From Gnetum montanum (Eukaryota; Streptophyta; Gnetopsida; Gnetales; Gnetaceae), in NCBI GenBank assembly GCA_015680685.1, contig MNCI01034278.1, forward strand, positions 458,546 through 518,257: a stretch of DNA of 59,712 nucleotides. The letters are read 5' to 3'. Position numbers and translations under genes: made by a program. Positions 34,660-46,690 of the stretch are shown here, piece by piece. The notes beneath the pieces were generated by a model. The model was not told the DNA's origin. It ran no database searches and saw only the letters and a list, made by a program, of their open reading frames with translations. Within the stretch, counting starts at the first letter, position 1; every line of letters starts with the position of its first letter.

Positions 34660-35833
34660 GGTGTGTTCCTGATGCAGATTAATTGCGAGTTCTCCAAGAT
34701 GCTCATGAGGGCCCTTGTGGGGGTCATTACATTGGGAGATGAACAACCATTAAAATCTTGCTTGCAGGATATTATTGGCCTACATTATTTCTAGACACCC
34801 ATCATTTTGTCCAATCTTGTGAGCACTGCCAACATGATGGGGGAATGACTACTAGAATGGAGGGTCCAAAACAATGGATTCAACCCTTAGAAAGATTTAA
34901 CATATGGGGTATTGATTTTATGGGGCCTATTACACTAATGTTTAATGGAAAAGCATACATTTTTTTTGTTCTTGAATATTTTACAAAATGGGCAAAAGCA
35001 GCCGCTGTTACTGACTGTACATCATCTACCACTGCACTTTTTGTTCAACAAAAAATTGTAAATAGGTTTGGCATGCCTTGTGCACTTATTTCTAATAATG
35101 GTACACATTTTATAGGTGTGACTTTTTGGAAGTTGATGTAATTCTTAGGAGTTGAGCATAAACTGACTATACCATATCATCCTCAAGCGAATGATCAAGC
35201 CGAAGTCACCAATAGGGAAATCACAAAAATTTTGACATGAACCATTAGCAAATATAGGCGAGACTAGAGCACCAAATTGAACAATGCTCTTTGGGCCTAC
35301 CACTCCACATGAAAACTCCCTATAGGCTATTCTCCCTATGAGTTAGTGTATGGTAAACTTTCAACACTTCCTATCCAACATGTGACCTTAACCTTGACCT
35401 CAGTCTAGCACAAAAAGAAAGGTTAATGAATCTTAACTTGCTAGATGAAAATCAATTAGCCACCCTGTCATTCAACGAACTGCACAAGGCCTTCAACAAA
35501 TAATGCCATGACCTAAGAATTAGAAAAGTCAAATACCAACTAGGAGATAGGGTTCTTTATTGGAATCCCGCACATGTGCCAGAATGAACTAAATTTCAAA
35601 CGTTGTGGGAAGGACCTTATATCATTCATGAAACTTTTCCTTCAAGGGCCATGATGATCTATAAACCTAGAAGCCTAGATAAGAAATTATTGATCAACAT
35701 CCAGCAAACCAAACCTTTTCATGAGCCCAAAATGGCCAGTACTAACACTACCTCTATTGATGGACAACCTTGCTCATTATTTCGGATCTCCTCCTTCCAA
35801 CTCAATCATGGGGGAGATGTCCACCAATGCTAA
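34660..35833 (+). pseudogene. Integrase region and pol end of element D
   Basis: The HHCC zinc finger is represented by H...H and CEHCQHDG (about 34725-34840). The core has WGIDFMGP (first Asp, 34914-34916), then ISNNGTHF where the second catalytic Asp is changed to Asn (35094-35096). YHPQANDQAEVTNREI retains the Glu. A GYSPYELVYGK block and the C-terminal WEGPYIIHETFP end the protein (35603-35833). Open piece 34758-35141. Confidence 0.86.
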
Positions 35834-37594
35834 TTATTCTAAGCCCTCAGTTTCTTTTATTTTTTTTATTTTACACATTTTTCATTTTTACCTTTTTTTG
35901 GTTTTACACCATTGTTAACATTTTTACTATTTCTTTCTCTATTACATTTTGTTTGATTTATTTTCACTCGTCACATAGTAAGTGCTCATGATAGTGGGTT
36001 ATACTATAATGATGTTGATTGCTAGTGTTTGGTTTTTACCTTTGACTTTTAATGCCGATACTAGGATATAGTTTCTTTTGATAAAATAGGCAATGAGTCC
36101 ATGTCATCCATTCATCCATTCAACTCTATGGTCTCCCTTTGTTTTGGAAGTGTACTGTCTCTTTTTTCTAATCAAACCTATTAATAAATTTGTGCTTGGC
36201 ATTCTTCAAACCAAGGAAAGATTCAAATGGATTGAAAAGGGTGTGACTTCAAGGGGATTTGATACATTTGTGCTGGCTATTCTCTTGAGTGCTTAGATGT
36301 TTGTCATAGGATTTTCACCATTCCACTGTTGACTAATATCAGGAAGTTGAATAAATCAAATAAGTCTTTGCATGGTGTGGTTCTCTCCCAAAAAAAAATG
36401 GGTGGGAATTCAAAGCACATCCCTTAGACATAATAAAGGAATATGGGCTACAAGCACTGGTTATGGCACTGGAAAGACATGTTACTCATGCCTAAAGGTT
36501 TTCTCTAACTAAGGCCCTTTCTCACTTCCTATTTCTCTATTCTTCTCTTTTTGGAATGGTGGTTGTTCTATGAAAGCATTCTTGTTGCTTCAGGAGGATG
36601 GGTTGGTCAAGTGTGTTGATGCGAGGTCACTAGATATGGTTAGTTTTAATCTAGATTTGGACTGAATTTTATTAAGTTACCTTAACCACATAATACACAA
36701 GGGACTTTACACAACCTTGATTTTGGGATTCCATTCCATTCTCTCTTCTCTTCCATCTTACTTCCTGTATTCCACCTCATTACCGATTTTATGATTAGTT
36801 TATATCTTGGTTGGCACATTGTTATTCTTTGGTAAATTCTTGTGGGTGAATTCTTAACTATTATCTTCATATGTCATTCCTAGAGCCTACAGAATCTTTG
36901 GTTTATGGGTTTGTCAGGGCATAAAGGGCATGAGCCTACTTCGGGGAGGACCCACTAGCATTCCTTTTTAGAGAAATTGTTAAGTTCTTTCCCTTAAACA
37001 TTTCTTGCAATTAATTATTTCTCATTTCACCCTATCCATGACATCTATTTTTGTTTTTCTCTTCCCTTCTATGCATTTTTATTGGCTTCACTGTTGTTAT
37101 TTCTCTTATGTTCCTTTTTCTTTCATTTTCCATCCTATTGCTACTAGAGGTTTGCTCTTAGTCATGGGGGCTTGTTGCAAAATTTTCATTCCATTACTTA
37201 TCTCACCTCTACACCTTGGGTAGTTATCAATTACAAACCTCTAACTTAGTATCTGCCATACCCACAACCTAGCCAATGTGCTTCATATCGAGGCAAGGTA
37301 TTAACTACTTTATATCTTATCTATCCTTGCTAATTCCTAATTGTGTTGTGTGTGTAGATGTTGATTACATGAAAAATGTACTAGGATAGGAGGGAGCNTT
37401 GGATGTCATCTATGTACAATGTTCACCACAATGGTTATGAACACTAATGTTGTAATACATTGTCAATATGTTCACTGAGCACTTTGAGTCTATCATTCCA
37501 TGTCATTGTTAGTTGTTGTTCAGTCAATAATCCCATAGCTTCCCAATATTTTATAAGGAACTCGAGGACAAGTTTTCATTTAGTCGTGGGGGTA
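35834..37594 (+). other. Post-pol non-coding region of element D
   Basis: A polypurine-like atcatgggggagat lies at 35805-35818, a second catggggg at about 37163-37170, and the 3' tract cgtgggggta at 37585-37594. A donor-like AG/GTTTGC (about 37147) and an acceptor-like gtgtgtgtag/ATG (about 37359) remain. The palindrome/TATA block of B, C and E is missing, and so is ORF3. The N at 37398 follows 39 bp after that ATG, so loss of ORF3 could partly be an assembly gap. Confidence 0.55.
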
Positions 37595-38464
37595 TGATGA
37601 GTCACCAAATAAGTGACCTAATATCGGACCCATGATATCAAATCCTCGATATCGAATACACGATATCGGATGGGCCAAGCGACATCAGACACACGATGTC
37701 GAAGCCTATCTTGTTGGCTATAAATAAGAGATAGGGGCACTTGGTCTTGGGGGGTAGTTTTTCAGTCCCTTAGCTGAACTCTTATAGTTTTTCTATTCCA
37801 GAGTTAGAATTATTTCTAAGTGCCTGCAGTATGAGTCATAGAGTGAACAAATCTTTATTTGAGCATTGTGTACCTAAGCACACCCTATGTCCAAAAATAA
37901 AGACGAACTTTGTGATAAACCTTGCAACATTCAGAATAGTTTAATTATTGCATTTAATGTTGTTTACTATTATTTGATGCTTTTAGTAGTTAATTAATAT
38001 TATTTCCAGAGAATTATTAATTATCAATTATCAATGAATTAGCACACTCAGCACAACCACTTCGAGCATACGTGGAACACTTGGTAACCTAGTAACAACT
38101 AGCGTTTGGTAATCCCAGTAGTGTTACACTAGTTTAGGATGTGTCCAAAGAGTGGTAATAGATGCCGGTGTTAGGATTTGATTCACATTAGAGTTACAAA
38201 ACCCATTAGTTAATTAAATATTTTCATTTCACACACTTAGAAGACCAGGATAAAAAATATAAAATAAAAACATAAAAATCATACACCTCATGTTTACTTA
38301 ACCATACAATTGTGCCTTACAAGTAAGCTTGGGAAGACAACAACTGCATAACTCATCCTTGTTCTATGTAGGTGCATAAGCACTTAATCCTCGAAGTTTG
38401 ACTGAATCACACGTGAACACTTATATTCATATGGTTGGACATAGGGGTACCTTGCCGCTTGTCA
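37595..38464 (+). repeat. 3' LTR of element D
   Basis: Starts TGATGAG directly after cgtgggggta. It contains the same GATATCG units and tataaata as the 5' copy. The expected terminal CGCTCATCA has become CGCTTGTCA by two transitions. The tcaac target duplication follows. Confidence 0.88.
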
Positions 38465-38469
38465 TCAAC

Positions 38470-40298
38470 CTTGAATTTTTGGCAACAAGCTACTTATTTT
38501 CCTCTTGCACGATAGTCAATGCCTTTTTATATGCATAGGATTGTGCATCAGTAGCTAAGGCATTCTAGACTACCTTCTTCCTTTCTTGTTCTGCAACTAT
38601 GCTCTCCTTAGTCAACTTGGCTAGCAGCTTCATCTTGAATTGTTCTAGCTAGTCAAGCATAACAAACCAGGCAAGGTTCCATTGTTTAACTCTCATGGTG
38701 GCCAACTCTTCTTGTAACTTCTGCACTTCCACTTCTGCATGCTCCACCGTAACTTCAGCCATAACTAGCTTTCCTTTGGTGGCTATGAGGTCTAATTGTG
38801 CTATAGTGACATCACTCGGGATCTCAAATAAGGTGGTCATCACATGCCTTGTCTATAGCAAATGATCAAGTGCATCCTCATGCATCATAAGAGTCATCGA
38901 AGTCCCTACTAACATCTACACATCTCTAGTCCTAATAAGATCTACTAGGGGCACAATAGGCATATTAAACGATTCTTTGATGTGATCCATAATCACTTCT
39001 ATTGCACATATTTCATCATAATGCTACATTACCATAACTATGGAACATTCTCTAGTTTCAAGTATCACTTGGAAGGATGCGACATTTCTAGAGATTTTCT
39101 TGAACCACCAGGATCCTCCTCCTAATTGCAACGAGATCTCTCCCCTTGTTGGATTGGTTAAAATAATGGGTTATACGACATCATTGATTACTCTGAAGAG
39201 ATTAGACTCATCTCTGCTTTCCCAATTGACAACCTCAGCAATTTTCTATAGATGACTCATTGAGGGCTAGTAATCTTGTAGTGATAGTAGTTGTAGAGCT
39301 TGAGTTTCTGGGCACTATTCAGGCTTACGTTGTACTTCTACTTCTAGCTCTACTTCCTTCTCTGGTTCTTGCTCTTCACCAAGATCTTTTCTTGGTGCTG
39401 TAGGTTTGAAAAGTTTGGTGAAAGAGGCATTCTAAGCCTTCCTGGGGATATCATTGATATAGCCTAGGATTCTAGCATGTTTGCATAACTTTCTGATTAG
39501 GCAAGGAAATGGGAGTGTTGGTTTCCCTACCTTTTTCTCCTTGAACCATCTTTGAATCTCTGTGAAATAGAACTAAGGAAGGTTGACCACGTATTTTCCC
39601 ATTAAAATAGTACTTCCCTTGGCCACAAATGTTGAGATCCTATTAAGCCCTTTGGTTGGGAAGAGATGGTATGTACCAATCTTGAAATATGTCCTCTCTT
39701 CCATAGTTAGTTCATTATATGTTTTGTCTTCTTTATCGTATGCCTATCTTAGCCATAATTTTCTAGTGTGGGGATCAGACTTGGTGGACAGATGGGCTAC
39801 TTTAGCCCCTTCTTTTGGTAATTTAAGAGTTACTGTAATTGCCTTGACTGAGAAAGAGACATTAACTCCACAGATGTTTACAGTGGTGCCTTCATCTTTA
39901 TTATGCTAAAATTGGTGGGTTTCACCAAGGTACCATTCACCACTATTTGAAAGAATGGGTGACAAGGATGATGCCTAAAGTTGCATCCGAACCACTTCTA
40001 AGGAAAACTCCATAAATAGGCTGAAATTCATCTCCATGATGACCATGGTCAACATGAACTTTTCTTGAATGGCCTCAAGGCATTCTAGGGACAATGTGAG
40101 ACGTTGTTCTTACATGCGGGCCTACATTTCTATAGCCTCTCCTTGGACTAATTGTCCTATGACAGGGCATTCTATGTTGAATGATTGGGCTTCCTGCTCC
40201 TCATGCTTTCCACATTCGCCTTGTTGGCCTCAGCCACCTCATGGGTGCTTGGCTACTCTTTGCAAAGGTTCTTCTTATGCTCCTCATTTTGGAGCCAT
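38470..40298 (-). pseudogene. ORF3 of element E, N-terminal part
   Basis: On the minus strand the ATG at 40296-40298 (MAPK...) follows a 3' splice-like ttgattatag. Blocks match B and C: EQRLTLSLECLEAIQEKF, MVIMEMNFSLFMEFSLEVVR, SNSGEWYLGETHQF (around 39940) and LPFPCLIRKLCKHARILGY (around 39500). The 5' part of the coiled coil runs down to 38470 (open 38649-38843: TTLFEIPSDVTIAQLDLIAT). In-frame stops are frequent. D interrupts the frame and the rest lies at 27711-28609. Confidence 0.72.
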
Positions 40299-40750
40299 CT
40301 ATAATCAAGAAAAGATTGGGTGTTACTAAAGTTGTGTTCTTTTTCAATTAGTTTATACCTTACTCATTACCTTAGTTCATATGATTGCAAAGTTAGAAAA
40401 CTTTTCAAGAAAAATCCCAAAAAGTGTTTATTATCTTTTATGATCCTTCGCAATTGGTTCCTTTTTCCTTATGTGTGACTTATTATAATGGTTATGGTCC
40501 CTTGGGTAAAAAGATTAAGGTTTCTAGCTTTACCAAAATTCATTTTTCAGTATAACACTTATGGTTTTTAGCATTCTTACCCTTAGAATATCCTTTGGAT
40601 GATAGAAAATTTTGGAAAAGTGACACAAGTTTTTCATGCAAGCACCCCCCGCAACTAATGTGAACACTCCAGGTTTAGATAAGTTCAAATGGTATAGAAA
40701 TCGAAGTAGTAGAGAGCCAAATATCGTAAGTGGAAAGTAGGTGCACAAAC
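40299..40750 (-). other. Candidate intron before ORF3 of element E
   Basis: Minus-strand donor AAG/GTTTGT at 40753-40745 and acceptor attatag ending at 40299 bracket about 452 bp. The intron contains gcggggggtgcttgc (about 40640-40654), the equivalent of the poly-G tract in C. Confidence 0.5.
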
Positions 40751-40790
40751 CTTTAAGTCATGAGAGAAAATTTGAACAACTCCCCTAGTT

Positions 40791-40944
40791 GCAAATGATG
40801 AGAATGAAGTTTGGGCACCATGGGGATCATATATATAGGTTTTATGTGACCTGATATTAGGTATTTTACGTCGCATCCCACCCGATATCGGGTATCTGAC
40901 GTCGCATCCCACCTGATATCGAGTACTTGATATCAGGGTCCAAG
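40791..40944 (-). promoter_or_regulatory. Internal LTR-like promoter block of element E
   Basis: Dyads with a perfect CCCGATATCGGG (40881-40892) and a direct repeat of gacgtcgcatcccacc precede, on the minus strand, TATATATA (about 40830-40837). TCATCATTTG lies 28 nt downstream of it (40801-40792), the same decamer as in C. The 14-mer gatattaggtattt (40853-40866) is also present exactly in E's own LTR U3 (27467-27480). Confidence 0.65.
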
Positions 40945-42589
40945 ACTATGCATTAAATGGGGCAACTAAGCATGGAAAATGAAGCTCTGTGATTGGTTGG
41001 AAGGTTTGAGATTAGTTCTATAGTTCTAGGGTAAATGGAAAATTACTTTAAGACACTAAAAGTGTGAGAAGGTGGGGTCATTGATGTGAAAAGCTGTAGA
41101 AGAAGCAAGAAAAAGGGAATTGAAATTGAGATTGTAAACAGATCAAGTTACATGAGAAGGGAAACAACAAAATGTAATAATTAAGTGCTTGGAAGGTGAA
41201 GAATGATGTCGTTGTGTTAAACAAGTACAAGTCACAAAAGTTAGACAAGTGGATCCTCCCTAAAGTAGGTTCTAGCCTATGATGCTCTTGTGTAACCACA
41301 CCTAAAAATGTCCATATGCACTAAAGGGGTTGAATGTAATACATACCTGTGCAACAAAACACACATGTTAAAACCACCAATTTGAGATGATAACTCTATG
41401 TTACATAAAACCACACGTTAGGATCAAATGGACAACGAGATGAGATGGACTATAGAAAGGATTGTAGACATTGGGACATGAGGTGCCTTACCATGGGCAC
41501 AATGAATCCTTGTGTGTTATTAATGGTTAAATAATCATAAGTCCTTCTTTCCAAGATTCAAACCACATTTGAGCAACATCGCATTATTTCATCACATCAA
41601 CAAACAACCATAAGACTATCATAGCTGCAAGGAGTAACATCACCTGGTGTTTTGTCCAAGGGAAGAGCTTATTTATGGCACACATGGATTTTTTTTATGG
41701 AAGTTCAACCTTCAAGCATGGGTACATGTCTTTCCAATGGGACCCATAAAATTTATTCAATGTCTTCTTATGGTACTCTTACTTCCATTTTTTGTTAGAT
41801 CTGCAAGGATATAATTACAACCTCAACAACATGATAGAACATACAGAAGTGGCCAAAGAGAATCCACAAATCCCCTTGATGTCACACCCCTTACATTTCA
41901 CCTTGGTTCTACATTCTTCTACCTAGACACAATGATTATGAATTTATTTTTAGGTTGGATGATGGAAAGAATATCATTATGACTAGGGTAAGAACCTCTT
42001 ATTAATGGAATGAGTGGATGGATGACATGGTCTCAATGTCTGAATAATCTATCCTTTATGAATTGACTACATAAAGAAAATCTTACCTCAATGAGCTACA
42101 TGATTGTTTTATTCACAAGCCAGATTACTAATAAAGAGGATGAAAACAAAAAATAGAAAAATTTGAAAAGAATAAGAAAAATTGTATTAAGAAATGAGAA
42201 AATGACAAAAAATTGTAAAATAAAAAGATAGAAAACACTTATGAATCTTGAAGATTAGAATGGGGGTGACTTTCACTACTAAACATTTGGCTATGACAAG
42301 GATCCATGCATGTATAAAACATTGGTAGCCATTCATTCCCAAGCCATTGGTAGACAAATCATTGGTCACACACTTGAGTGTTAAATGTCTAGTGGGTCAA
42401 GATATGAGGTGTGTTAATGTGACAGATGTTTGGCCCATAATTGTACCCTTGATCATGATATGGTATGCATGGATTTGTTGGTCTCCCCACACTTGTAGAT
42501 TCATTACTTGGGTTTGGAATTGGAGTAATGATGGATCGTGATCCTTGTGTAGGATCAAAGGATGGTGGTGGTGAAAAGGGAGGCACTGC
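40945..42589 (-). other. Non-coding post-gag region of element E
   Basis: No protease, RT or integrase is recognisable. Blocks in common with B are visible on the minus strand, for example ttggaaagacatgtacccat (about 41740) and a tagggaggatccact block (about 41262). Confidence 0.5.
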
Positions 42590-44710
42590 ACCAAATTGGC
42601 ATTATGCTAGTTTGGATGATGTGGTAGATCCATGAGTCTTTTGCTTTATCGTATGGCCTTTCCTAAAGAAGGGACATTTCCAATGTAACAGTTGAGATCT
42701 ACCAGTGTCAGCGTGTCTATGTACATTCGTAGCACAAGTAACATTCATTTGTTAATATTATGGTGCTAAACCTTCTCGTTTTCTTGGTGATGGCATGTGA
42801 TGAGGTGGAGTATGAGAATATCAAGGGTAGGATGAATGGTAAGAGGTGCAAGGTGATGATCCCTCCAGAGATGTCATGGGTTGATGGTACTCAGGAGAGT
42901 GGTAGTGATGATTTGAAGTATAGGATGTAGAACTAGTTGGAGAAAAAATATGTTGAACATAATAACTGTGTGGTTTCAATGGATAGGAAGGATAAGGCTT
43001 ATTTGGTGGTGGCCTCCCCCATGAGTGAGGCTATTGCCACTGTGGTTGATGATAGTGTTGATGTTGGTAATAATTCCCCCTAGGATGGCATAGTTGGTTG
43101 TGGGGTTGTCTATAATTACCTTGTGGAAGAGGGAATCTCTCGGGCATGTGTTTTTGTACAAACTTCAAATTTAAGGCACCTGCCCAATACTCATGTAGAT
43201 GCAACAAGATCGGGCAATAGCCCTTCTGATGGTCATATATGTAGATCTCACATCCATTATTTTCTTTTGTGGTTGAGTCTATAACCTCACTTTTGTCAAC
43301 CATTTTTCTTGTTTGCCAAAAAGTATTACTAGCTGTGTCTTGGTTCTGTATCCTTTGTTTATTATGATCACCTAGCTTGTTTTGCATGATCCTCTCATGG
43401 ACCATCTCAACAAGAGTTGTAATGTTTTCATATGTCCATTTCGACATCCTATTAAACTTTGCTTCAAGTTCATTAATAAACTTTTGTATCAACAAGGTTT
43501 GTTGCAAAATCACCTTATCGAGAGCAATTTCTTTCTCCTTACCATAGATATGGACCTCCTTCTGTTAAAGAGTTGGGTCCCAATGATATTTCTTGACATT
43601 CTCCCATTTACATATCTCTCCTTATTCTTTTGCCACACACTCGATTAGTTCTTGGATTTGATGGGCTTATAACTTGTATAATTAACTTGGAGCATACATT
43701 CCAAGGTTCTCCCTTGTTTCATTATGAAGCCCATCTATGATGTGGAAAAGTTACCTTTCCTCAAAGAAACCATGGTCTAGGCATCTATTCAGTAGGGAAT
43801 AATATCTATCTAAGGCCATGTCCAAGGGTTCATGTTGTCCTTACTTCCATTCTTGGATCTGTCACCCTAAGTTGGACACCCTCACATAGGTTTGGTATTT
43901 CTTGTTAAAGAGTTCCAGCATTGTGGACCATCATTGGATTGAATTTGGTTTTCACGATCTATACCACACTTCGACTCTATCAAATAGTATCCTAGAAAAG
44001 AGCTTAAGCTTTTGCCAACCACTTTCAATGTTGTAGAAAGCACAAGCATCATGGAAGGCTTGTAAATGATGTTGCAGATCTGAATCATTGCCTCCTACAA
44101 GTTTAGGAATATTATTCATATCAAGCCTAGGTAGGTAACTCTCTTTGCAATGCCTGTGAGATATCTTAATTGCCTCTATGATTTGCATTAGGCTCTGAAT
44201 GGCCAAAAAGGGTTCATTGTTATTAGACAGGTTGTGATGAAAATTTCTATTCAGTTGATTATGATGGTTTTGTCTATGTTCATGTTGATGACTATGAGTG
44301 TTCCTATGGGTTTGGTTTTTGTTTCTATTTCGACCCTTTAGTAGAGCTCTATCTTCATACCTACGTTCATCTTTGTCAGAATTAGACATTGAAAGGAAAG
44401 AGGAAGATGAGGAACTAGAAGGATTGCCATGGCTTCTATGGTGTTCCCCAAGGTCCCTTAATTTACCATTTCTTGGTTTCAAGGAGGTCTTACACCTTGA
44501 GGCATCCCCTAGTTCAAGACTTATGTCATGTCCTCCAAGATTGTTTGCCTTAGGTGAATATAGTCTTTGAGTGTTGTCTAGGTGATCATGAACATAAGAA
44601 ACCCCTGCACAAGGTTGGTCACTCCAATTTTTCTCACTATAGATCTCATTAGTTCTTCAATGAATGTTTTCATTATACAATGCATTATCACTTCCTTATG
44701 AAAGAGACAT
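42590..44710 (-). pseudogene. gag of element E
   Basis: The minus-strand ATG is at 44708-44710 (MSLS...). The open frame 44482-43952 has a His/Asn-rich stretch and the gag core (LQHHLQAFHDACAFYNIESG, then QKLKLF and WYRS). The frame 43513-43031 has the C-terminal helix, a decayed zinc knuckle (CEIYIYDHQKGYC, one Cys changed to Tyr) and a Gln/His/Pro-rich tail. Frameshifts and stops separate the pieces. Confidence 0.75.
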
Positions 44711-44816
44711 TGTTGTTGGTTTATGGTGTGTGTGATTTAATATTTTTTGAAGGATATATCATTAATACCTTTATAGCGATCGTGTATAATATAACTAATC
44801 TAGATAACTAGCACCA

Positions 44817-44834
44817 TCCTCGACAACGGTGCCA
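44817..44834 (-). other. Primer-binding site of element E
   Basis: On the minus strand tggcaccgttgtcgagga follows the 5' LTR after one base. tRNA-Asp-like. Confidence 0.75.
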
Positions 44835-44835
44835 A

Positions 44836-45675
44836 TGATGAGCGGCAAGGTACCCCTATGCCCAACCATACAAATCACAAGCGTTTATGCATAGTTGTGG
44901 CATCTAGATCATTATGCTTTGATCATAGTTTGCTATCTTCCCACTTGGACTAGTGGTATCTTTGTCACATATGATTTAGTTCCAAGTGAGGCATATGATG
45001 TCTAATTCTATGCTACTCCTAATGATGATAAAGAGATAAATTAACTAAGCTAATGAACAATGGAAAATAAAATCTAAACTCGCCTATGTGTGATAAGTGT
45101 CCATTCCTAATTGTCCATACATGCCTTGGACTTCATGTAACTACCACTAGGATTGCCAAGCGATACACTGCTAGATTAATCAAGTACTTACACTGCTAGA
45201 TTACCAAGTACTTACACTTAAGTGCTCATGGATTAAGTCGTACTCATTTCACTTAATAACGAGAATAGTAAATAGCAATAAATGGAAACATTAACTAAAG
45301 AAAATAGCAAATAATTAAAAATCAAATAAATAATTAAAGCAATAATAAATCTAAGTGAATGTGGCAATGATGAAAGTAATCTTGATCTTTATTTCCAGTC
45401 ATGTAACGTGTCCAAGTATGTCACACTCGAACAAAGGTGTTGTACAATTACAAACATCACACTGCAAGCATGCACTAGGAATAATAGAACTTGAATGCAG
45501 AAATCTAAGAAAGACTATTAACAACTAAGAACTAAAACTATGTTCCAACCATGCACCCCAAGTGTTGTATTTATAGGCTAGCACGAAAGAGACGATATCA
45601 AATATCCAACATCATTTCTTGGGACCTGATATTGCATATCTCCGATATTGGGGTTGATACAATGATGACTCATCA
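44836..45675 (-). repeat. 5' LTR of element E
   Basis: Minus-strand LTR from TGATGAGTCATC (45675) to CTCATCA (44836). It contains the tataaata box (about 45567-45574) and GATATC dyads (about 45594-45650), fewer than in the 3' copy. The adjoining gtaat (45676-45680) matches the other flank of E. Confidence 0.88.
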
Positions 45676-45784
45676 GTAATCATAATAAAAAAATAACTTG
45701 GTCTAATCAAAGGTATGAGGAAGAGAAAGACTATTAAGAATCCATTTAAACACACTAATAATTGCAAACCCTTATTGATTGTAG

Positions 45785-46492
45785 ATGGCCCCAAAGAGAC
45801 TAGTAGCTAAAGGACATTTCTAACATGGGAGTAAGAGACCAAGAGCCCATAGGAGAGGCCAAGTGGAAGAAAAAAATTCCCAAGCAGAACAGTTGAAGTA
45901 GGAAGCTTAATTATATAATATCCATCAACAAAATCCTACCACTAAGCACTTAGCCCAAGGAGAGGCAAAAGTTCCACCAACACCTGAATAGGGACAACGC
46001 CTCACCTTATCTCTTGAATGCCTCCAAGTAATACAAGGAAAATCTATCATGTCCATGGTCATCGTGGAGTTGAATTTTGGTCCTTTCATAGAGTTTGATC
46101 TAGAAGCTATAAAGATGCAACTCCATGCATCTCCTTCATGGCCTACGCTATCTAACAGTGGTGAGTGATATCTAGGGGAAACATACCAATTCTGGCAGAA
46201 TAAGCAAGTATATGCTATAGTTAAAATTGAAGGAGTTTCTGTGCCATACTTAGTAGAGGCAATTGCTAAGGCCCTCAACATTTCAAACAAAAGGAGCCAA
46301 TGTGGCACAAATTTGAACCAGGTTAGACACTAATGCCAAGAAAATATGGTTGCAGAGGGCATATGGAAAAGAAAAAAGGCAAGGATAGAAGAGAAGAAAT
46401 TTTAGGTGCTCCTAAATAGATATCAATTCTAGAAGCTTGACAACAAAGGGAAGAAGTTGATGGAAGAGCCTCCACCACTTGGAACATGATTT
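45785..46492 (+). pseudogene. Shortened ORF3 of element B
   Basis: It starts MAPKRLVAKG at an ATG that directly follows ttgattgtag. It keeps RLTLSLECLQVIQGKS, VELNFGPFIEFDLEAIKMQL and LSNSGE-stop-YLGETYQFWQNK, then runs quickly into the C-terminal EEPPPLGT and stop (about 46490). The whole coiled-coil centre is deleted. Its 5' leader and promoter-like block lie at 26150-26380, separated by element E. Confidence 0.72.
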
Positions 46493-46690
46493 ACGTTGAG
46501 CTACTTCAAATTTTATTTTTTGTCTTATCATGTAACTATATCATTTTTGTAAAAACACCACTATGGCATTCTAAGTCAAGTAAATAGTTAGTAAGTCATG
46601 TCAAGTCAAATCTACCTCCATATTTTGTAAGGGACTCTATCCTCATTTTTTTTTAACTTGAGAACAAGTTTCCAGTTAGTCGTGGGGATA

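Larger units (their letters stand above)
28615..38464 (+). mobile_element. Athila-like element D with pol region, nested in E
   Basis: LTRs 28615-29485 (871 bp) and 37595-38464 (870 bp) are flanked by the perfect 5-bp duplication tcaac (28610-28614 and 38465-38469). The 9850-bp element has gag, protease, RT, RNase H and integrase in Ty3/gypsy order, all with stops. ORF3 and the internal promoter block are absent, although an N at 37398 leaves possible missing sequence. LTRs differ at roughly one site in eight over the first 190 bp by eye, so the insertion is old. Confidence 0.93.
26659..45675 (-). mobile_element. Athila-like element E (minus strand), nested in B
   Basis: Minus-strand element with 3' LTR 26659-27512 and 5' LTR 44836-45675. 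The flanks are perfect 5-bp duplications gtaat (26654-26658 and 45676-45680). After removal of D it is 9162 bp. It contains gag, no protease, RT or integrase, an internal promoter-like block, a candidate intron and a full ORF3 split by D. It sits inside the ORF3 intron of B. Confidence 0.92.
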
